A DNA stretch of 64,000 bases from Candidatus Methylomirabilota bacterium (GTDB taxonomy: Bacteria > Methylomirabilota > Methylomirabilia > Methylomirabilales > Methylomirabilaceae): positions 1 to 64,000 of the forward strand of contig JACQQF010000046.1 in the NCBI GenBank assembly GCA_016207095.1, read 5' to 3'. The notes beneath the pieces are model-generated. The model searched no databases. It was not told the origin of the DNA and was given only the letters and a program-made list of their open reading frames with translations. A program made the position numbers and the translations under genes. This document shows positions 48,807-57,184 of this stretch, piece after piece. The first letter of the stretch is position 1; each line of letters begins with the position of its first letter.

Positions 48807-50197
48807 CGGGGATTCAGGTTCCTCGAGTGGTGATCGGGGGAACCACGAGCGGCGTCGGCAAGACGACGATTGCGGTCGGCGTGATGGCGGCGCTTGTGCG
48901 CCGCGGCCTCAACGTCCAGCCTTACAAGGTCGGCCCCGACTACATCGACCCCAGCTACCATGCGGTCGCTGCCGGCCGGCCTTCTCGCAATCTGGATGCC
49001 TGGATGCTCTCCGAGGCGACCGTCCTCGAGCTGTTCGCTCGTTCGAGCGTGGGGGCCGACATCGCCTTGATTGAAGGGGTGATGGGACTCTTCGATGGTC
49101 TGAGCGGCCTGGACGAGGCCGGCAGCACCGCGCAGATGGCAAAGGTGCTCAGGGCGCCGGTCCTGCTGGTGCTGGACGTGAGCCGGACGGCTCGAAGCGC
49201 CGCCGCAATGGCCCTGGGCTATGCCAGACTGGACCCCGGGGTGAGGCTGGCCGGGATCATCCTGAACCGGGTCGCGGGACCGCGGCATCGCGACTGGACC
49301 AAGGAGGCGGTCGAGGGGCTGACGGGTCTGCCGGTGCTGGGCGCGCTGCCGGAGGTCCCGGACCTCGCGCTGCCGGAACGCCATCTGGGTCTGGTCCCGG
49401 CGACAGAGCGCCAACCCCTCGACGCCTTCCTGGAACGGTTGGTCCCGATTATCGAAGGACATCTCGATCTGGATCGGTTGATCGCGCTGGCCGTACAGGC
49501 CGAGCCGGTGCCGCTTGCATCGGCTTCACTGTTCAAGATCGAGGTCCCGACCCGTCCGGTCAGAATCGCTGTAGCACAAGACGAAGCCTTTTCATTCTAC
49601 TACGCCGACGGGCTGGACCTGCTCACCGCGGCCGGGGCCGACCTGGTCCGCTTCAGCCCGATTCACGATGCCTCGCTCCCATCCGGCGCGCAAGGGCTCT
49701 ACATCGGAGGAGGCTTCCCCGAGCTGTTCGGCGACCAGCTCGAGGCGAACGGGCGGATGCGACGGGAGATTCTGGAGAGTGCCCGCGATGGGATGCCGAT
49801 CTATGCCGAGTGCGGCGGCCTGATGTACTTGACCGAAGCGATCGTTGACTTCGACGGAACAACCTTTCCGATGGTCGGGGCTGTTCCAGGACGAGCGGTG
49901 ATGGAGCGGGGGAGACTGCGGATCGGCTATGTCGAGGTCGAGCCGTTGGGTGAGAATATCCTGGCCGGGCCGGGAACGCGGCTGCGCGGCCACGAGTTTC
50001 ACTGCGCGCGGTGGGACGGCGGGGGATCGGCGAGGCCTGCGTACAGGATCCTCAACCTGGACGGACGGTCGGAGGGGTACCAGTGGGGCAACCTGCTGGC
50101 GACGTTTGTCCACCTGCATCTGGCGACCGACCCAAGCCTGGCCGGTCGCTTCGTGGCCTCATGCGCCCGCTATCCGGGGAGGCGGGGTGGCCTGTGA
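48803..50197 (+). CDS. cobB: Cobyrinic acid a,c-diamide synthase
   Basis: A 464-residue glutamine-dependent amidase (CobB/CbiA): VVIGGTTSGVGKTTIAVGVM (P-loop), YKVGPDYIDPSYHAVAAGRP, DIALIEGVMGLFDGLSGLDE, and the amidotransferase part GLYIGGGFPELFGDQLEANG, MPIYAECGGLMYLTEAIVDF (nucleophile Cys) and SEGYQWGNLLATFVHLHLAT. Placed between uptake genes, suggesting salvage and late synthesis are co-regulated. ATGA overlap with btuF; GTGA overlap with btuC. Confidence 0.95.
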   Translation: MTGIQVPRVVIGGTTSGVGKTTIAVGVMAALVRRGLNVQPYKVGPDYIDPSYHAVAAGRPSRNLDAWMLSEATVLELFARSSVGADIALIEGVMGLFDGLSGLDEAGSTAQMAKVLRAPVLLVLDVSRTARSAAAMALGYARLDPGVRLAGIILNRVAGPRHRDWTKEAVEGLTGLPVLGALPEVPDLALPERHLGLVPATERQPLDAFLERLVPIIEGHLDLDRLIALAVQAEPVPLASASLFKIEVPTRPVRIAVAQDEAFSFYYADGLDLLTAAGADLVRFSPIHDASLPSGAQGLYIGGGFPELFGDQLEANGRMRREILESARDGMPIYAECGGLMYLTEAIVDFDGTTFPMVGAVPGRAVMERGRLRIGYVEVEPLGENILAGPGTRLRGHEFHCARWDGGGSARPAYRILNLDGRSEGYQWGNLLATFVHLHLATDPSLAGRFVASCARYPGRRGGL

Positions 50198-51366
50198 ATG
50201 ATCGTGCGAGGGGCAGCATACGAGAAGAGAAGCAAGATCCACATCTCGGCATGAGCGCTATGTCGGACCCCGCACGCCGCACCTCGGACTTCGCACCCCG
50301 CACCTCGCACGCTTCTCAGCGCACCCCGCACCTCGCATTTCGGACCTACGTGGGCCTCTCGATCTTCCTCCTGCTGGCGTTTCTGATCGGTGTCATGCAG
50401 GGCGCGGTCCTTCTGTCGCCGGTTACCATCCTCAAGATCCTGCTCAAGTGGGCCGGCGTGTCCGTCGGAACGGTGACCTGGTTGCCCGCCGACGAGACGA
50501 TCCTCCTTCAGCTCCGCCTGCCGAGAGTGCTGGGCGGGGCGCTGGTGGGCGCCGCGCTGGCGACGGCCGGCGTACTCTTTCAGGGGTTGCTTCGCAACCC
50601 GCTTGCTGACCCCTACATTATCGGCACGTCTGCCGGAGCGGGCTTCGCCGCGACGGTTGCCATGCTTCTCTTACCTCCGGCCTCTGTTCTCGGCTTCGGG
50701 TCGGTGGCGCTCTCGGCATTCGTCGGCGGCCTGTTCGCAGTGCTGCTGGTGTACCGGCTTGCGCGGGTCAGCGGGCAGATGTCGGTCGTGAGCCTGCTGC
50801 TCGCCGGAGTCGTCGTCAATACCGTTCTCGGGTACCTAGGCTCCTTGACCATCTTTCTTTTCGAGGGGAGCGAATTTCAGCTCCGCCGGGTCTTCACCTG
50901 GCTTATGGGCGGTATCGCGATCCACGACCCACGGCAATTGTGGGTGGTGGGTCCGATCATCGTCTGCGGGATCGCTGTCGCCTGCGGCTTCGCGAACTCC
51001 CTGAACGCCCTGGCGCTCGGCGAGGAGGGGGCCGTCGCGGTGGGCGTTGACCTTGACCGGGAGGCCAACAGGGTCATCGGGCTCGGCGCGCTGCTCACCG
51101 GCGCCGCTGTCAGCGTGAGCGGCCTGATCGGGTTCCTGGGGCTTGCCGTCCCTCACATCCTCCGTCTGGCAATCGGGCCGGAACACAGGCGGCTCTTGCC
51201 GGCCTCGGCGCTGGGCGGGGCGGCCCTCCTGATCCTGGCGGATGCGGCCGCGCGCTCCGTCGTTGCCCCGGCCGAACTTCCCGTCGGGATCTTCACAGCC
51301 CTCCTCGGCGGACCTCTCTTCCTGTTCCTGCTTCGGCGAAACGGGCGGGAGCGAACGTGGCGGTGA
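50194..51366 (+). CDS. btuC: B12 ABC transporter permease (FecCD family) with repeat-encoded N-terminus
   Basis: The permease proper (from about residue 52: YVGLSIFLLLAFLIGVMQGA, then LPRVLGGALVGAALATAGVL, FQGLLRNPLADPYIIGTSAG, GLIGFLGLAVPHILRL) is a normal ten-helix FecCD protein. The first ~50 codons are not: they include a GCACCTCGGACTTCGCAC word-repeat hairpin (50262-50346) translated as SDPARRTSDFAPRTSHASQR. I chose GTG 50194 (GTGA overlap); ATG 50251 is possible. The extension would lie in the cytoplasm. Confidence 0.88.
   Translation: MNDRARGSIREEKQDPHLGMSAMSDPARRTSDFAPRTSHASQRTPHLAFRTYVGLSIFLLLAFLIGVMQGAVLLSPVTILKILLKWAGVSVGTVTWLPADETILLQLRLPRVLGGALVGAALATAGVLFQGLLRNPLADPYIIGTSAGAGFAATVAMLLLPPASVLGFGSVALSAFVGGLFAVLLVYRLARVSGQMSVVSLLLAGVVVNTVLGYLGSLTIFLFEGSEFQLRRVFTWLMGGIAIHDPRQLWVVGPIIVCGIAVACGFANSLNALALGEEGAVAVGVDLDREANRVIGLGALLTGAAVSVSGLIGFLGLAVPHILRLAIGPEHRRLLPASALGGAALLILADAAARSVVAPAELPVGIFTALLGGPLFLFLLRRNGRERTWR
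50262..50346 (+). repeat. Word repeat, CCGCACCTCGGACTTCGCAC type, within the btuC start
   Basis: Reiterated CCGCAC/CTCGGAC/CTCGCA words read in frame as the N-terminal extension of BtuC. Related to the repeats at 5308, 9316 and 13219; the opposite-strand partner words (GTGCGAGG) are weak or missing here. Confidence 0.7.
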
Positions 51367-52151
51367 CGGCGGCGATGCATCTCGACGGGGTCGGGTTCGC
51401 CTATCCGACCGGCTTCGCCCTTGGTGGGATCGATCTGAGGATCGAGCAGGGAGAGATGGTTGCGGTCCTCGGGCCGAACGGCTCAGGCAAGACCACCCTC
51501 CTCAAGCTGATGCTGGGTATGCTTCATCCCGACGCGGGTGAGGTCCGCTTCAAGGGTCGCGTGCTGGGGGCGGTGAGGCGGCGAGAGCTGGCGCGGTCGA
51601 TCGCCATGGTTCCACAGGAGATCGCTCTTTCGTTCACTATGACAACGGCAGAGGTGGCGTTGCTCGGGCGGACGCCGTATCTCCGCCGCTTCCGCGGTCC
51701 TAACCGCGAGGATCGAGAGGCGGTCGGGGCTGCGATGGCAGCCACCGACGTCCTTCCCTTTGCGGGCCGGCCATACGACGCGCTGTCGGGAGGCGAGCGC
51801 CAGCGCGTCATCCTTGCCATGGCGTTGGCGCAAGAGCCGCGGCTGCTGCTCCTCGACGAACCGACCCGGCACCTCGATCTCAGTCACCAACTCCGGATTC
51901 TGTCGCTGATCCACCGGTTCAACCGAGCGCGAGGCCTCACGGTGGTCTCGGCCATGCACGACCTCAATCTGTGCGCGCTCTATTTCGACCGCCTGATCCT
52001 CCTGTCGTCAGGCCGGGTGGTCGCTGACGGCCCTCCGGACAAGGTCATCCAGCCGGATCTCCTCAAGGAGGTCTTCGGCGTGACAGTACAGGTCGAGCCC
52101 CATCCCACGCGCCATATCCCCTGGATCACCATCCTGCCGGACGATCTGTAG
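51357..52151 (+). CDS. btuD: B12 ABC transporter ATP-binding protein
   Basis: A 264-residue ATPase: Walker A VLGPNGSGKTTLLKLMLGML near residue 38, MVPQEIALSFTMTTAEVALL, signature DALSGGERQRVILAMALAQE and Walker B LLLLDEPTRHLDLSHQLRIL with SAMHDLNLCALYFDRLILLS. The Pro-Thr-Arg-His-Leu-Asp D-loop area is slightly unusual. GTG 51357 overlaps btuC by 10 bases with GGGAG ahead. Completes the BtuCDF uptake system. Confidence 0.93.
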   Translation: MAVTAAMHLDGVGFAYPTGFALGGIDLRIEQGEMVAVLGPNGSGKTTLLKLMLGMLHPDAGEVRFKGRVLGAVRRRELARSIAMVPQEIALSFTMTTAEVALLGRTPYLRRFRGPNREDREAVGAAMAATDVLPFAGRPYDALSGGERQRVILAMALAQEPRLLLLDEPTRHLDLSHQLRILSLIHRFNRARGLTVVSAMHDLNLCALYFDRLILLSSGRVVADGPPDKVIQPDLLKEVFGVTVQVEPHPTRHIPWITILPDDL

Positions 52152-52195
52152 GGGCACCTTCCACGAACAGGCCGCCCTCGCGTCATGAGATTGGG

Positions 52196-52370
52196 TAGTG
52201 GGTCAGTTTGCCAGAGATCCTTCACGGAGCTTGTCCTGAGACTCTTCGCTTTGCTCAGAGTGACAGTCGAAGGATTAAGGATGACAAGTCTCGCTAGTGT
52301 CATTCTGAGCGGAGCGAAGAATCTGAACTCCTGTCGCGCAATGACTCGCAAGTCTCAAACTGACCCACTA
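52196..52370. mobile_element. MITE-like element, family D (GTAGTGGGTCAGTTTG termini)
   Basis: TAGTGGGTCAGTTTG at 52196 is perfectly mirrored by CAAACTGACCCACTA ending at 52370; one further base matches on each side. The 175-bp interior carries words such as TCATTCTGAGCGGAGCGAAG and a near-complement CTTCGCTTTGCTCAGAGTGA. No coding capacity. TA at both ends, as in families A-C. Confidence 0.75.
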
Positions 52371-52545
52371 CATGAGATTGTTGTCACTTTCACCCGACGA
52401 CTGCCAACCGGGGCGGAGCAAGCGGGTCCCTGCGACCTTGACAAATGCGGCGCCGGAGGACTATTCTAGCCTTGAGCGCTGTCGCTCGTGATTGAGCAAA
52501 CAGTTCCCCGAGTCGTCACAGAACTGGGGTGCCACGCCGCATCAG
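52371..52545 (+). other. Upstream region of the TonB-like gene, no clear signal
   Basis: I see no convincing promoter, riboswitch core or small gene here. An in-frame TTG at 52492 would extend the next protein by 18 residues. Confidence 0.4.
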
Positions 52546-53682
52546 ATGTTTGCCGAACGGTCGCAGTTCCAGACGTTCATCGCGCTGTCGGTCCTGGCCC
52601 ATCTGTTCTTCGTTGGCCTGTTAGCCGTGGTGCGGGTCTCCGTCCCGTTTCCCTCCGAGCGTCCCCTTCGAGTTCGCCTCGTTCAGCAGCCGGCCCCGCA
52701 AGTGATCCGGCCTCCTGCTGAACCGCGGAATCTCGGCGAGTCTAGTGGGCGCGCACAGCGGCCGGCGCGGATCGAGGGTCCAGCGAGGACGCCGGACAGT
52801 TCCGGGATTCCAGGCCTGGAATCGCCGCCCGCTCGTTTGGCGATCCCACCCCAGCTTCCGCCACCCTCGCGGGTTCCTGCGGCCCCTTCGCCCCGCATGA
52901 TCCCCACCCCACCGGTTGCGGCTGTGCCGCCTGCGTCGCCCCTGCTTGCCGAGGCGCCCCCACCCCCTTCTCCTCCGTCGGCTCGCGCGGTCCCCAGCCC
53001 GTCGATCCTACCGCCAGCCCGGCCCAGAGTGGCGAAGGCGCCCGTCGGGCCTGCCACAAAGGGTGAGTCGGCAGGCGAGCCCCGTGATGGGAAGGGCGCA
53101 CGCACGCAGGGCCCCTCGCCGTCACTCAGCTCGGAGCGCGGCGGCAAGGGGAGTGCGCCACGCGCGGGTAGTGCTGAGCCGGAAGGGGCCAGAGGAGCGC
53201 GACCTGAGGCCGATCGCGCCGAGGGACCGACCCGTCCGTTCGACCTGAGAGGGCAGGTGGCCATGCTCTGGAAGAGCCTCGATCCCACCAAGTATCCTCA
53301 CCAGGAGGCCGACACCGGAGAAGATGGTGACACCGGTTCTCCGACTGAGCGGACGATCTCGTTGGATAGCCAGGATTCCCGATACGCCTCCTACCTTCTT
53401 GGCGTCAAGCGCCGGATCGAGAGTCGGTGGGGGTATCCTGAGGGGGCTCGAGGGCTCACAGGGGATCTGCTGGTCACCTTCGCCATCACGCGCGATGGCC
53501 GCTTGACCGACCTCAACCTGACCGAAACCTCCGGGATCGCTCCGCTCGATAACGAGGCGATCCGGGCGATCAGGGAGGCGGCCCCGTTCGCTCCATTTCC
53601 CGAGCGGATGAAGTTCGAGCGCCTGAAGATCCGAGCGGCCTTCTATTACTATAACACCCGAGCCCGTGTCAGGGGGGAATGA
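52546..53682 (+). CDS. TonB-like energy-transducing protein
   Basis: About 378 residues: an N-terminal membrane anchor (FQTFIALSVLAHLFFVGLLA), a long Pro/Ala/Ser/Arg-rich periplasmic spacer (about residues 45-240) and a C-terminal TonB domain (YASYLLGVKRRIESRWGYPE, LLVTFAITRDGRLTDLNLTE and the ending APFAPFPERMKFERLKIRAA). It would transmit proton-motive force to outer-membrane receptors; BtuB lies 5 kb upstream. No ExbB/ExbD genes are in the window. ATG 52546 chosen. Confidence 0.85.
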   Translation: MFAERSQFQTFIALSVLAHLFFVGLLAVVRVSVPFPSERPLRVRLVQQPAPQVIRPPAEPRNLGESSGRAQRPARIEGPARTPDSSGIPGLESPPARLAIPPQLPPPSRVPAAPSPRMIPTPPVAAVPPASPLLAEAPPPPSPPSARAVPSPSILPPARPRVAKAPVGPATKGESAGEPRDGKGARTQGPSPSLSSERGGKGSAPRAGSAEPEGARGARPEADRAEGPTRPFDLRGQVAMLWKSLDPTKYPHQEADTGEDGDTGSPTERTISLDSQDSRYASYLLGVKRRIESRWGYPEGARGLTGDLLVTFAITRDGRLTDLNLTETSGIAPLDNEAIRAIREAAPFAPFPERMKFERLKIRAAFYYYNTRARVRGE

Positions 53683-53724
53683 CCCCGCCTCTCCGAACCT
53701 TCTGCGAAACGGGGGGGAAAGGTT

Positions 53725-53753
53725 TTGACGGGGCGCCGGGCGCGTGGTATAAG
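53725..53753 (+). promoter_or_regulatory. Sigma-70 promoter predicted to give a leaderless M50 protease transcript
   Basis: TTGACG (53725-53730), 17 bases, TATAAG (53748-53753). The ATG at 53760 is 7 bases after the -10, at the expected transcription start. Confidence 0.55.
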
Positions 53754-53759
53754 CAATCC

Positions 53760-54848
53760 ATGCCCACTTGGCACCAACCGGCAAGCCCTCCCCTGGCAGT
53801 TCTCGAGCGAGAGATGGCGGGGGTCTTCGCCATCACCGAGTCGCAGCCGTACGACGGGACCGTCCGCTTTACGGGAAGGTTGTTGATCGATCCCGCGACG
53901 GCACTCGCCGTCCTGACGGCTCGGTTGGGCCCGCATGGCTACTACCCGCTGATCAGAAGCGAAGAAGAGCTGGCGGTTGTCCCGGCGGCTCATCCGCGGG
54001 AGCACGCCGGTTCTCGCCCGTGGGTGAACGTCCTCCTCCTTCTGGCCACCCTGGTCACCACCGTGTTCGTGGGTGCCACCAACCGCGGCGCCGATCCCTT
54101 CGACAATCCATGGAGCCTTGTGCTGGGGCTGCCGTTCGCGGTCACGCTTCTGTCGATCCTTGGCGTCCACGAGCTGGGGCACTACTTTACCGCTCGCCGA
54201 TACGGTATCACCGTGACCCTTCCCTACTTTATCCCCGCCCCGGTCGGGCTCGGGACGTTCGGGGCGTTCATCAAGATGAAGTCGCCGGTCACCGATCGCC
54301 AGGCCCTCTTTGATGTGGGGATCGCCGGGCCCCTCGCGGGTCTCTGCCTGGCGCTGCCGGCCATCGTGGTGGGGCTCTCCTGGTCGGAGCTGGTGCCCGA
54401 GGCGTCGGCCCGTCAGGTTGGGATCATGCTGGGGACCCCGCTCTTGTTCTCTCTCCTCCAGTGGGTCACACTGGGATCGCTCCCGCAGGGTGCTGACCTC
54501 CTGCTTCACCCGGTGGCATTTGCCGGCTGGATCGGTCTCCTCGTGACGGCGCTCAATCTCCTGCCGATTGGGCAATTAGATGGCGGCCACATGGCCTACG
54601 CGCTCGTGGGGAGGCATCACCGCAAGGTGGCGATCTTCACCCTGTTGACGCTTGCGGGCATGGGGATCGCCTACTGGCCCGGCTGGCTGTTCTGGGCAGG
54701 CCTTTCATTGATCCTTGGACTGAAACACCCGCCGCCCCTGGACGACCTGACCCCTCTGGATGAACGGAGGAGGCTTGTGGGCTTCCTCTCTCTGGGGCTC
54801 CTGCTGAGCTTGATCACCCCATCCCCCTTCAGCTTCCCTTCACCGTAG
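53760..54848 (+). CDS. Site-2-type intramembrane metalloprotease (M50 family)
   Basis: About 362 residues. After a ~90-residue soluble head, membrane segments carry the zinc site LGVHELGHYFTARRYG (HExxH near residue 136) and the second site LNLLPIGQLDGGHMAYALVG near 280 (the DG motif). These belong to the S2P/FtsH-independent EcsP-like M50 group of plants and bacteria, whose substrates here are unknown. ATG 53760 is chosen because a promoter ends just before it; an ATG at 53679 coupled to the previous stop is also open. Confidence 0.85.
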   Translation: MPTWHQPASPPLAVLEREMAGVFAITESQPYDGTVRFTGRLLIDPATALAVLTARLGPHGYYPLIRSEEELAVVPAAHPREHAGSRPWVNVLLLLATLVTTVFVGATNRGADPFDNPWSLVLGLPFAVTLLSILGVHELGHYFTARRYGITVTLPYFIPAPVGLGTFGAFIKMKSPVTDRQALFDVGIAGPLAGLCLALPAIVVGLSWSELVPEASARQVGIMLGTPLLFSLLQWVTLGSLPQGADLLLHPVAFAGWIGLLVTALNLLPIGQLDGGHMAYALVGRHHRKVAIFTLLTLAGMGIAYWPGWLFWAGLSLILGLKHPPPLDDLTPLDERRRLVGFLSLGLLLSLITPSPFSFPSP

Positions 54849-55032
54849 GTGCTCTCTCAGTCAAGACCCTGCCCCGATCAGATTGACGCGCTTCGGACCG
54901 ATCGGCTTCGACGGCTGATCGGCCTGGGCCGATGAACGGAGCCCCTCGTTCTGGAGGGTGGGGATACCGAGCTGTTCGGGAAGGCCCTGCAGAGGGCAGG
55001 CCATCGCGCATTCGGGCGCGCATGAGTCGCGC
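54849..55032. other. Intergenic region without recognisable content
   Basis: No gene, terminator or repeat could be supported between the protease stop and the promoter at 55033. Confidence 0.4.
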
Positions 55033-55060
55033 TTGACACTGTGAGCAATTCTGGTTATCT
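55033..55060 (+). promoter_or_regulatory. Sigma-70 promoter of the 59-residue membrane protein
   Basis: TTGACA (55033-55038), 16 bases, TTATCT (55055-55060), about 45 bases before the ATG at 55106. Confidence 0.5.
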
Positions 55061-55105
55061 TCATTCGAACCGTCGGGGTCTCACGATCACAGAGAAGGAG
55101 GGCTG

Positions 55106-55285
55106 ATGACCATGATGACCATGATGAGTGTGTTCTTTTTTGTGCTGTCCTCAATTACGCTGCTGTTTGGTGTGTTGGGGAGGTTGACCGAGCGTCCGGT
55201 CCTGGGGATCACGCCCAGGGCACTCCTCGATCTCACCCGCACGTGTCTTTTGTTTTCGATCGCGGCGAAACTGCTGCTCCGATAA
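55106..55285 (+). CDS. Small membrane protein, 59 residues
   Basis: ATG 55106 follows AGAAGGAGGGCTG and the frame reads MTMMTMMSVFFFVLSSITLL, then FGVLGRLTERPVLGITPRAL and LDLTRTCLLFSIAAKLLLR before TAA. Two hydrophobic helices flank a short basic loop. The start offers three nearby in-frame ATGs. A promoter precedes it and the cis-prenyltransferase gene follows. I know no family for it; codon use and the ribosome site make it a likely real gene. Confidence 0.7.
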   Translation: MTMMTMMSVFFFVLSSITLLFGVLGRLTERPVLGITPRALLDLTRTCLLFSIAAKLLLR

Positions 55286-55412
55286 GGGAGGGAAGGGCGA
55301 TCCGTGAGGTCCTGTCACTTCGATCGCATGGGCTTGGCATGACGACACACCATTGGAAGGATCGTCGGGGAGTGGCCAAGGCGCGCAGCGAACGCTTACG
55401 CAGGGATGCGGT

Positions 55413-56219
55413 ATGATTGCAGCGGGGAAGTGGCGGAAGGGGATGGTGAAACATCTCCTCTATCGCCTGTACGAGGGGCGGCTATTCCAGGAGGTGCAGG
55501 GGGGAGAACTGCCCCGGCACATCGGCCTGATCTTGGATGGGAATCGGCGGTATGCCAGAGCGCACGGCTACTCCAATATCCTGGAGGGGCATCGACGGGG
55601 TGCCGACAAGCTGGAGGAGGTGCTGAACTGGTGCGAGGAGCTCGAGATCAGGATGGTCACGGTGTGGATCTTCTCGACCGAAAACACGTCGCGGAGCCAG
55701 GAAGAGGTGGATGGCCTGTTGGAGCTGATTGAGAAAAAGATGTACGAGATCGCCCTGGATCCCAAGGTGCATCGCAAACGGATGCGAATCAGGGCCATCG
55801 GCAAGATGGAGCTTCTCCCCCCCTCCACGGTCAAGGCAATCAGGGAGGCAGAGGAGGCAACGCGAGAGTACGACGGCTTCTTTCTCAATGTGGCGGTCGG
55901 ATATGGCGGGCGCCAGGAGATCGCGGATGCGGTGGCCGCCATGGTCAGGGACAAGTCGGAGAAATCGATCCCGCTGGACCGGATCATCGATGAGATCTCC
56001 ATCGATGAGATCGGCAAATACCTCTACACCGATGATCTGCCCGATCCCGACCTGATTATCCGGACCAGCGGCGAGGTTCGATTGAGCGGCTTCCTTCTGT
56101 GGCAGAGCGTATACAGCGAGTACTACTTTTGCGACGCGTACTGGCCGGTCTTCAGAAAGATCGATTTTCTTCGGGCCATTCGGAGTTATCAGCAGCGCGA
56201 GCGCAGATTTGGGGCGTGA
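55413..56219 (+). CDS. uppS: Cis-prenyltransferase (undecaprenyl diphosphate synthase family)
   Basis: About 268 residues. HIGLILDGNRRYARAHGYSN holds the catalytic Asp near residue 42; LNWCEELEIRMVTVWIFSTE NTSR, LNVAVGYGGRQEIADAV, and DPDLIIRTSGEVRLSGFLLW QSVYSEYYF complete the family order. DGNRRY replaces the usual DGNGRW, as in some actinobacterial short- and medium-chain enzymes, so chain length is open. It would make the polyprenyl carrier used by the LPS and mannose genes here. ATG 55413; ATG 55443 is possible. Confidence 0.9.
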   Translation: MIAAGKWRKGMVKHLLYRLYEGRLFQEVQGGELPRHIGLILDGNRRYARAHGYSNILEGHRRGADKLEEVLNWCEELEIRMVTVWIFSTENTSRSQEEVDGLLELIEKKMYEIALDPKVHRKRMRIRAIGKMELLPPSTVKAIREAEEATREYDGFFLNVAVGYGGRQEIADAVAAMVRDKSEKSIPLDRIIDEISIDEIGKYLYTDDLPDPDLIIRTSGEVRLSGFLLWQSVYSEYYFCDAYWPVFRKIDFLRAIRSYQQRERRFGA

Positions 56220-56303
56220 GAGAAGAGCGGTGCGGGGTGCCAGGCGCGCGCGGGCGTGGGAAGGATGGCTTGGCGGGGAAGCCGGAGATGATGGGGCGCG
56301 GCG

Positions 56304-56687
56304 ATGCTCCGATTTCTGGTCAGGGTGGTGCTCTTGGCGACGGTGCTCTATGTGGGGGGAATAGTGGGGTTTCCCTATTACCAATACGTCATGATGAAGC
56401 GAGCGGTCGAGGAGGCCGCGGACGTCGGTCTCACCCGACTGGGAGGCATGCGACAGGGTACGTTGGGAGAAAGGATGGCGTCAGGAGACGTGACGGGGGC
56501 CGTGACCGTTCTGATGCAAGCTCGAGCGATTCGACTTGGCCTCGATCTGCCGGCGCAGGGCGTCCAGGTCGTGCTGGAGCCGGATCTCTTGCGTGTCTTA
56601 GCGAATTGGGAGGCGGAGGCCAAGCTTCCCGGCTACGCCCAGCGCTTTCAGTTTCGCGTCGAGGGGAGACGGATCCTGGTCCATTGA
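56304..56687 (+). CDS. Membrane-anchored protein of unknown function
   Basis: A 127-residue protein with an N-terminal anchor (LRFLVRVVLLATVLYVGGIV) and a ~95-residue soluble part ending WEAEAKLPGYAQRFQFRVEG RRILVH. No family recognised. It begins 84 bases after uppS. Confidence 0.6.
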   Translation: MLRFLVRVVLLATVLYVGGIVGFPYYQYVMMKRAVEEAADVGLTRLGGMRQGTLGERMASGDVTGAVTVLMQARAIRLGLDLPAQGVQVVLEPDLLRVLANWEAEAKLPGYAQRFQFRVEGRRILVH

Positions 56688-56736
56688 TGATCGGAAAGGC
56701 GGCCTCAGAGCGTTGAGGAGGCAGGAGGGAGGGGGC

Positions 56737-57075
56737 ATGGGACGGAACAGGGCGGTGATCGCGATGATGGCGTTGTGGCTATTGGTGCAGATGGGAGCGC
56801 CGTCCGGCGCCAAGGCCGAGGAGCCTCGCCGCGGGGCGGATATCGCGGCTGGCGCGATCAGCGCGCTTGCGACGATCTTTGCGTTCCCCGCACGGGTTGC
56901 CGCCTGCGTGGCGACGGTCGCCCTCGGAGGGGTGACCTACGGCCTCACGCTGGGCACCAGCGAGCTGCTGCGGCAGGAGATCGTCGCGGGCACGAACTAC
57001 ACCTGCGGGGGAAGGTTCTACATCACGCCGGAGGAGGTCAAGCAGTTCGCCAAGGAGCCGGAACGGCGAATGTGA
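56737..57075 (+). CDS. Secreted small protein of unknown function
   Basis: A 112-residue protein with a signal peptide (RNRAVIAMMALWLLVQMGAP, Ala-rich cleavage region), a Gly/Ala-rich hydrophobic middle (AISALATIFAFPARVAACVA) and a final CGGRFYITPEEVKQFAKEPE. It resembles the next gene product in general layout. ATG 56737 follows GGAGGGAGGGGG; an upstream in-frame start at 56713 is weaker. Confidence 0.65.
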   Translation: MGRNRAVIAMMALWLLVQMGAPSGAKAEEPRRGADIAAGAISALATIFAFPARVAACVATVALGGVTYGLTLGTSELLRQEIVAGTNYTCGGRFYITPEEVKQFAKEPERRM

Positions 57076-57184
57076 GCCTCACCTCCCTGGCCTCACGGCC
57101 CGTCGTTCCGATCGAGAACAGACCGCGGGGCGATGCTCGCATGGAACGGCCATAATAGCCTCCTTAACCCCTTTGGGACGGTTG

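Noticed and set aside
53679-53760. ATG 53679 as the start of the M50 protease
   Set aside because: It is coupled to the previous stop, but a well-spaced promoter lies inside that stretch and the family domain does not need those 27 residues; kept as an alternative only.
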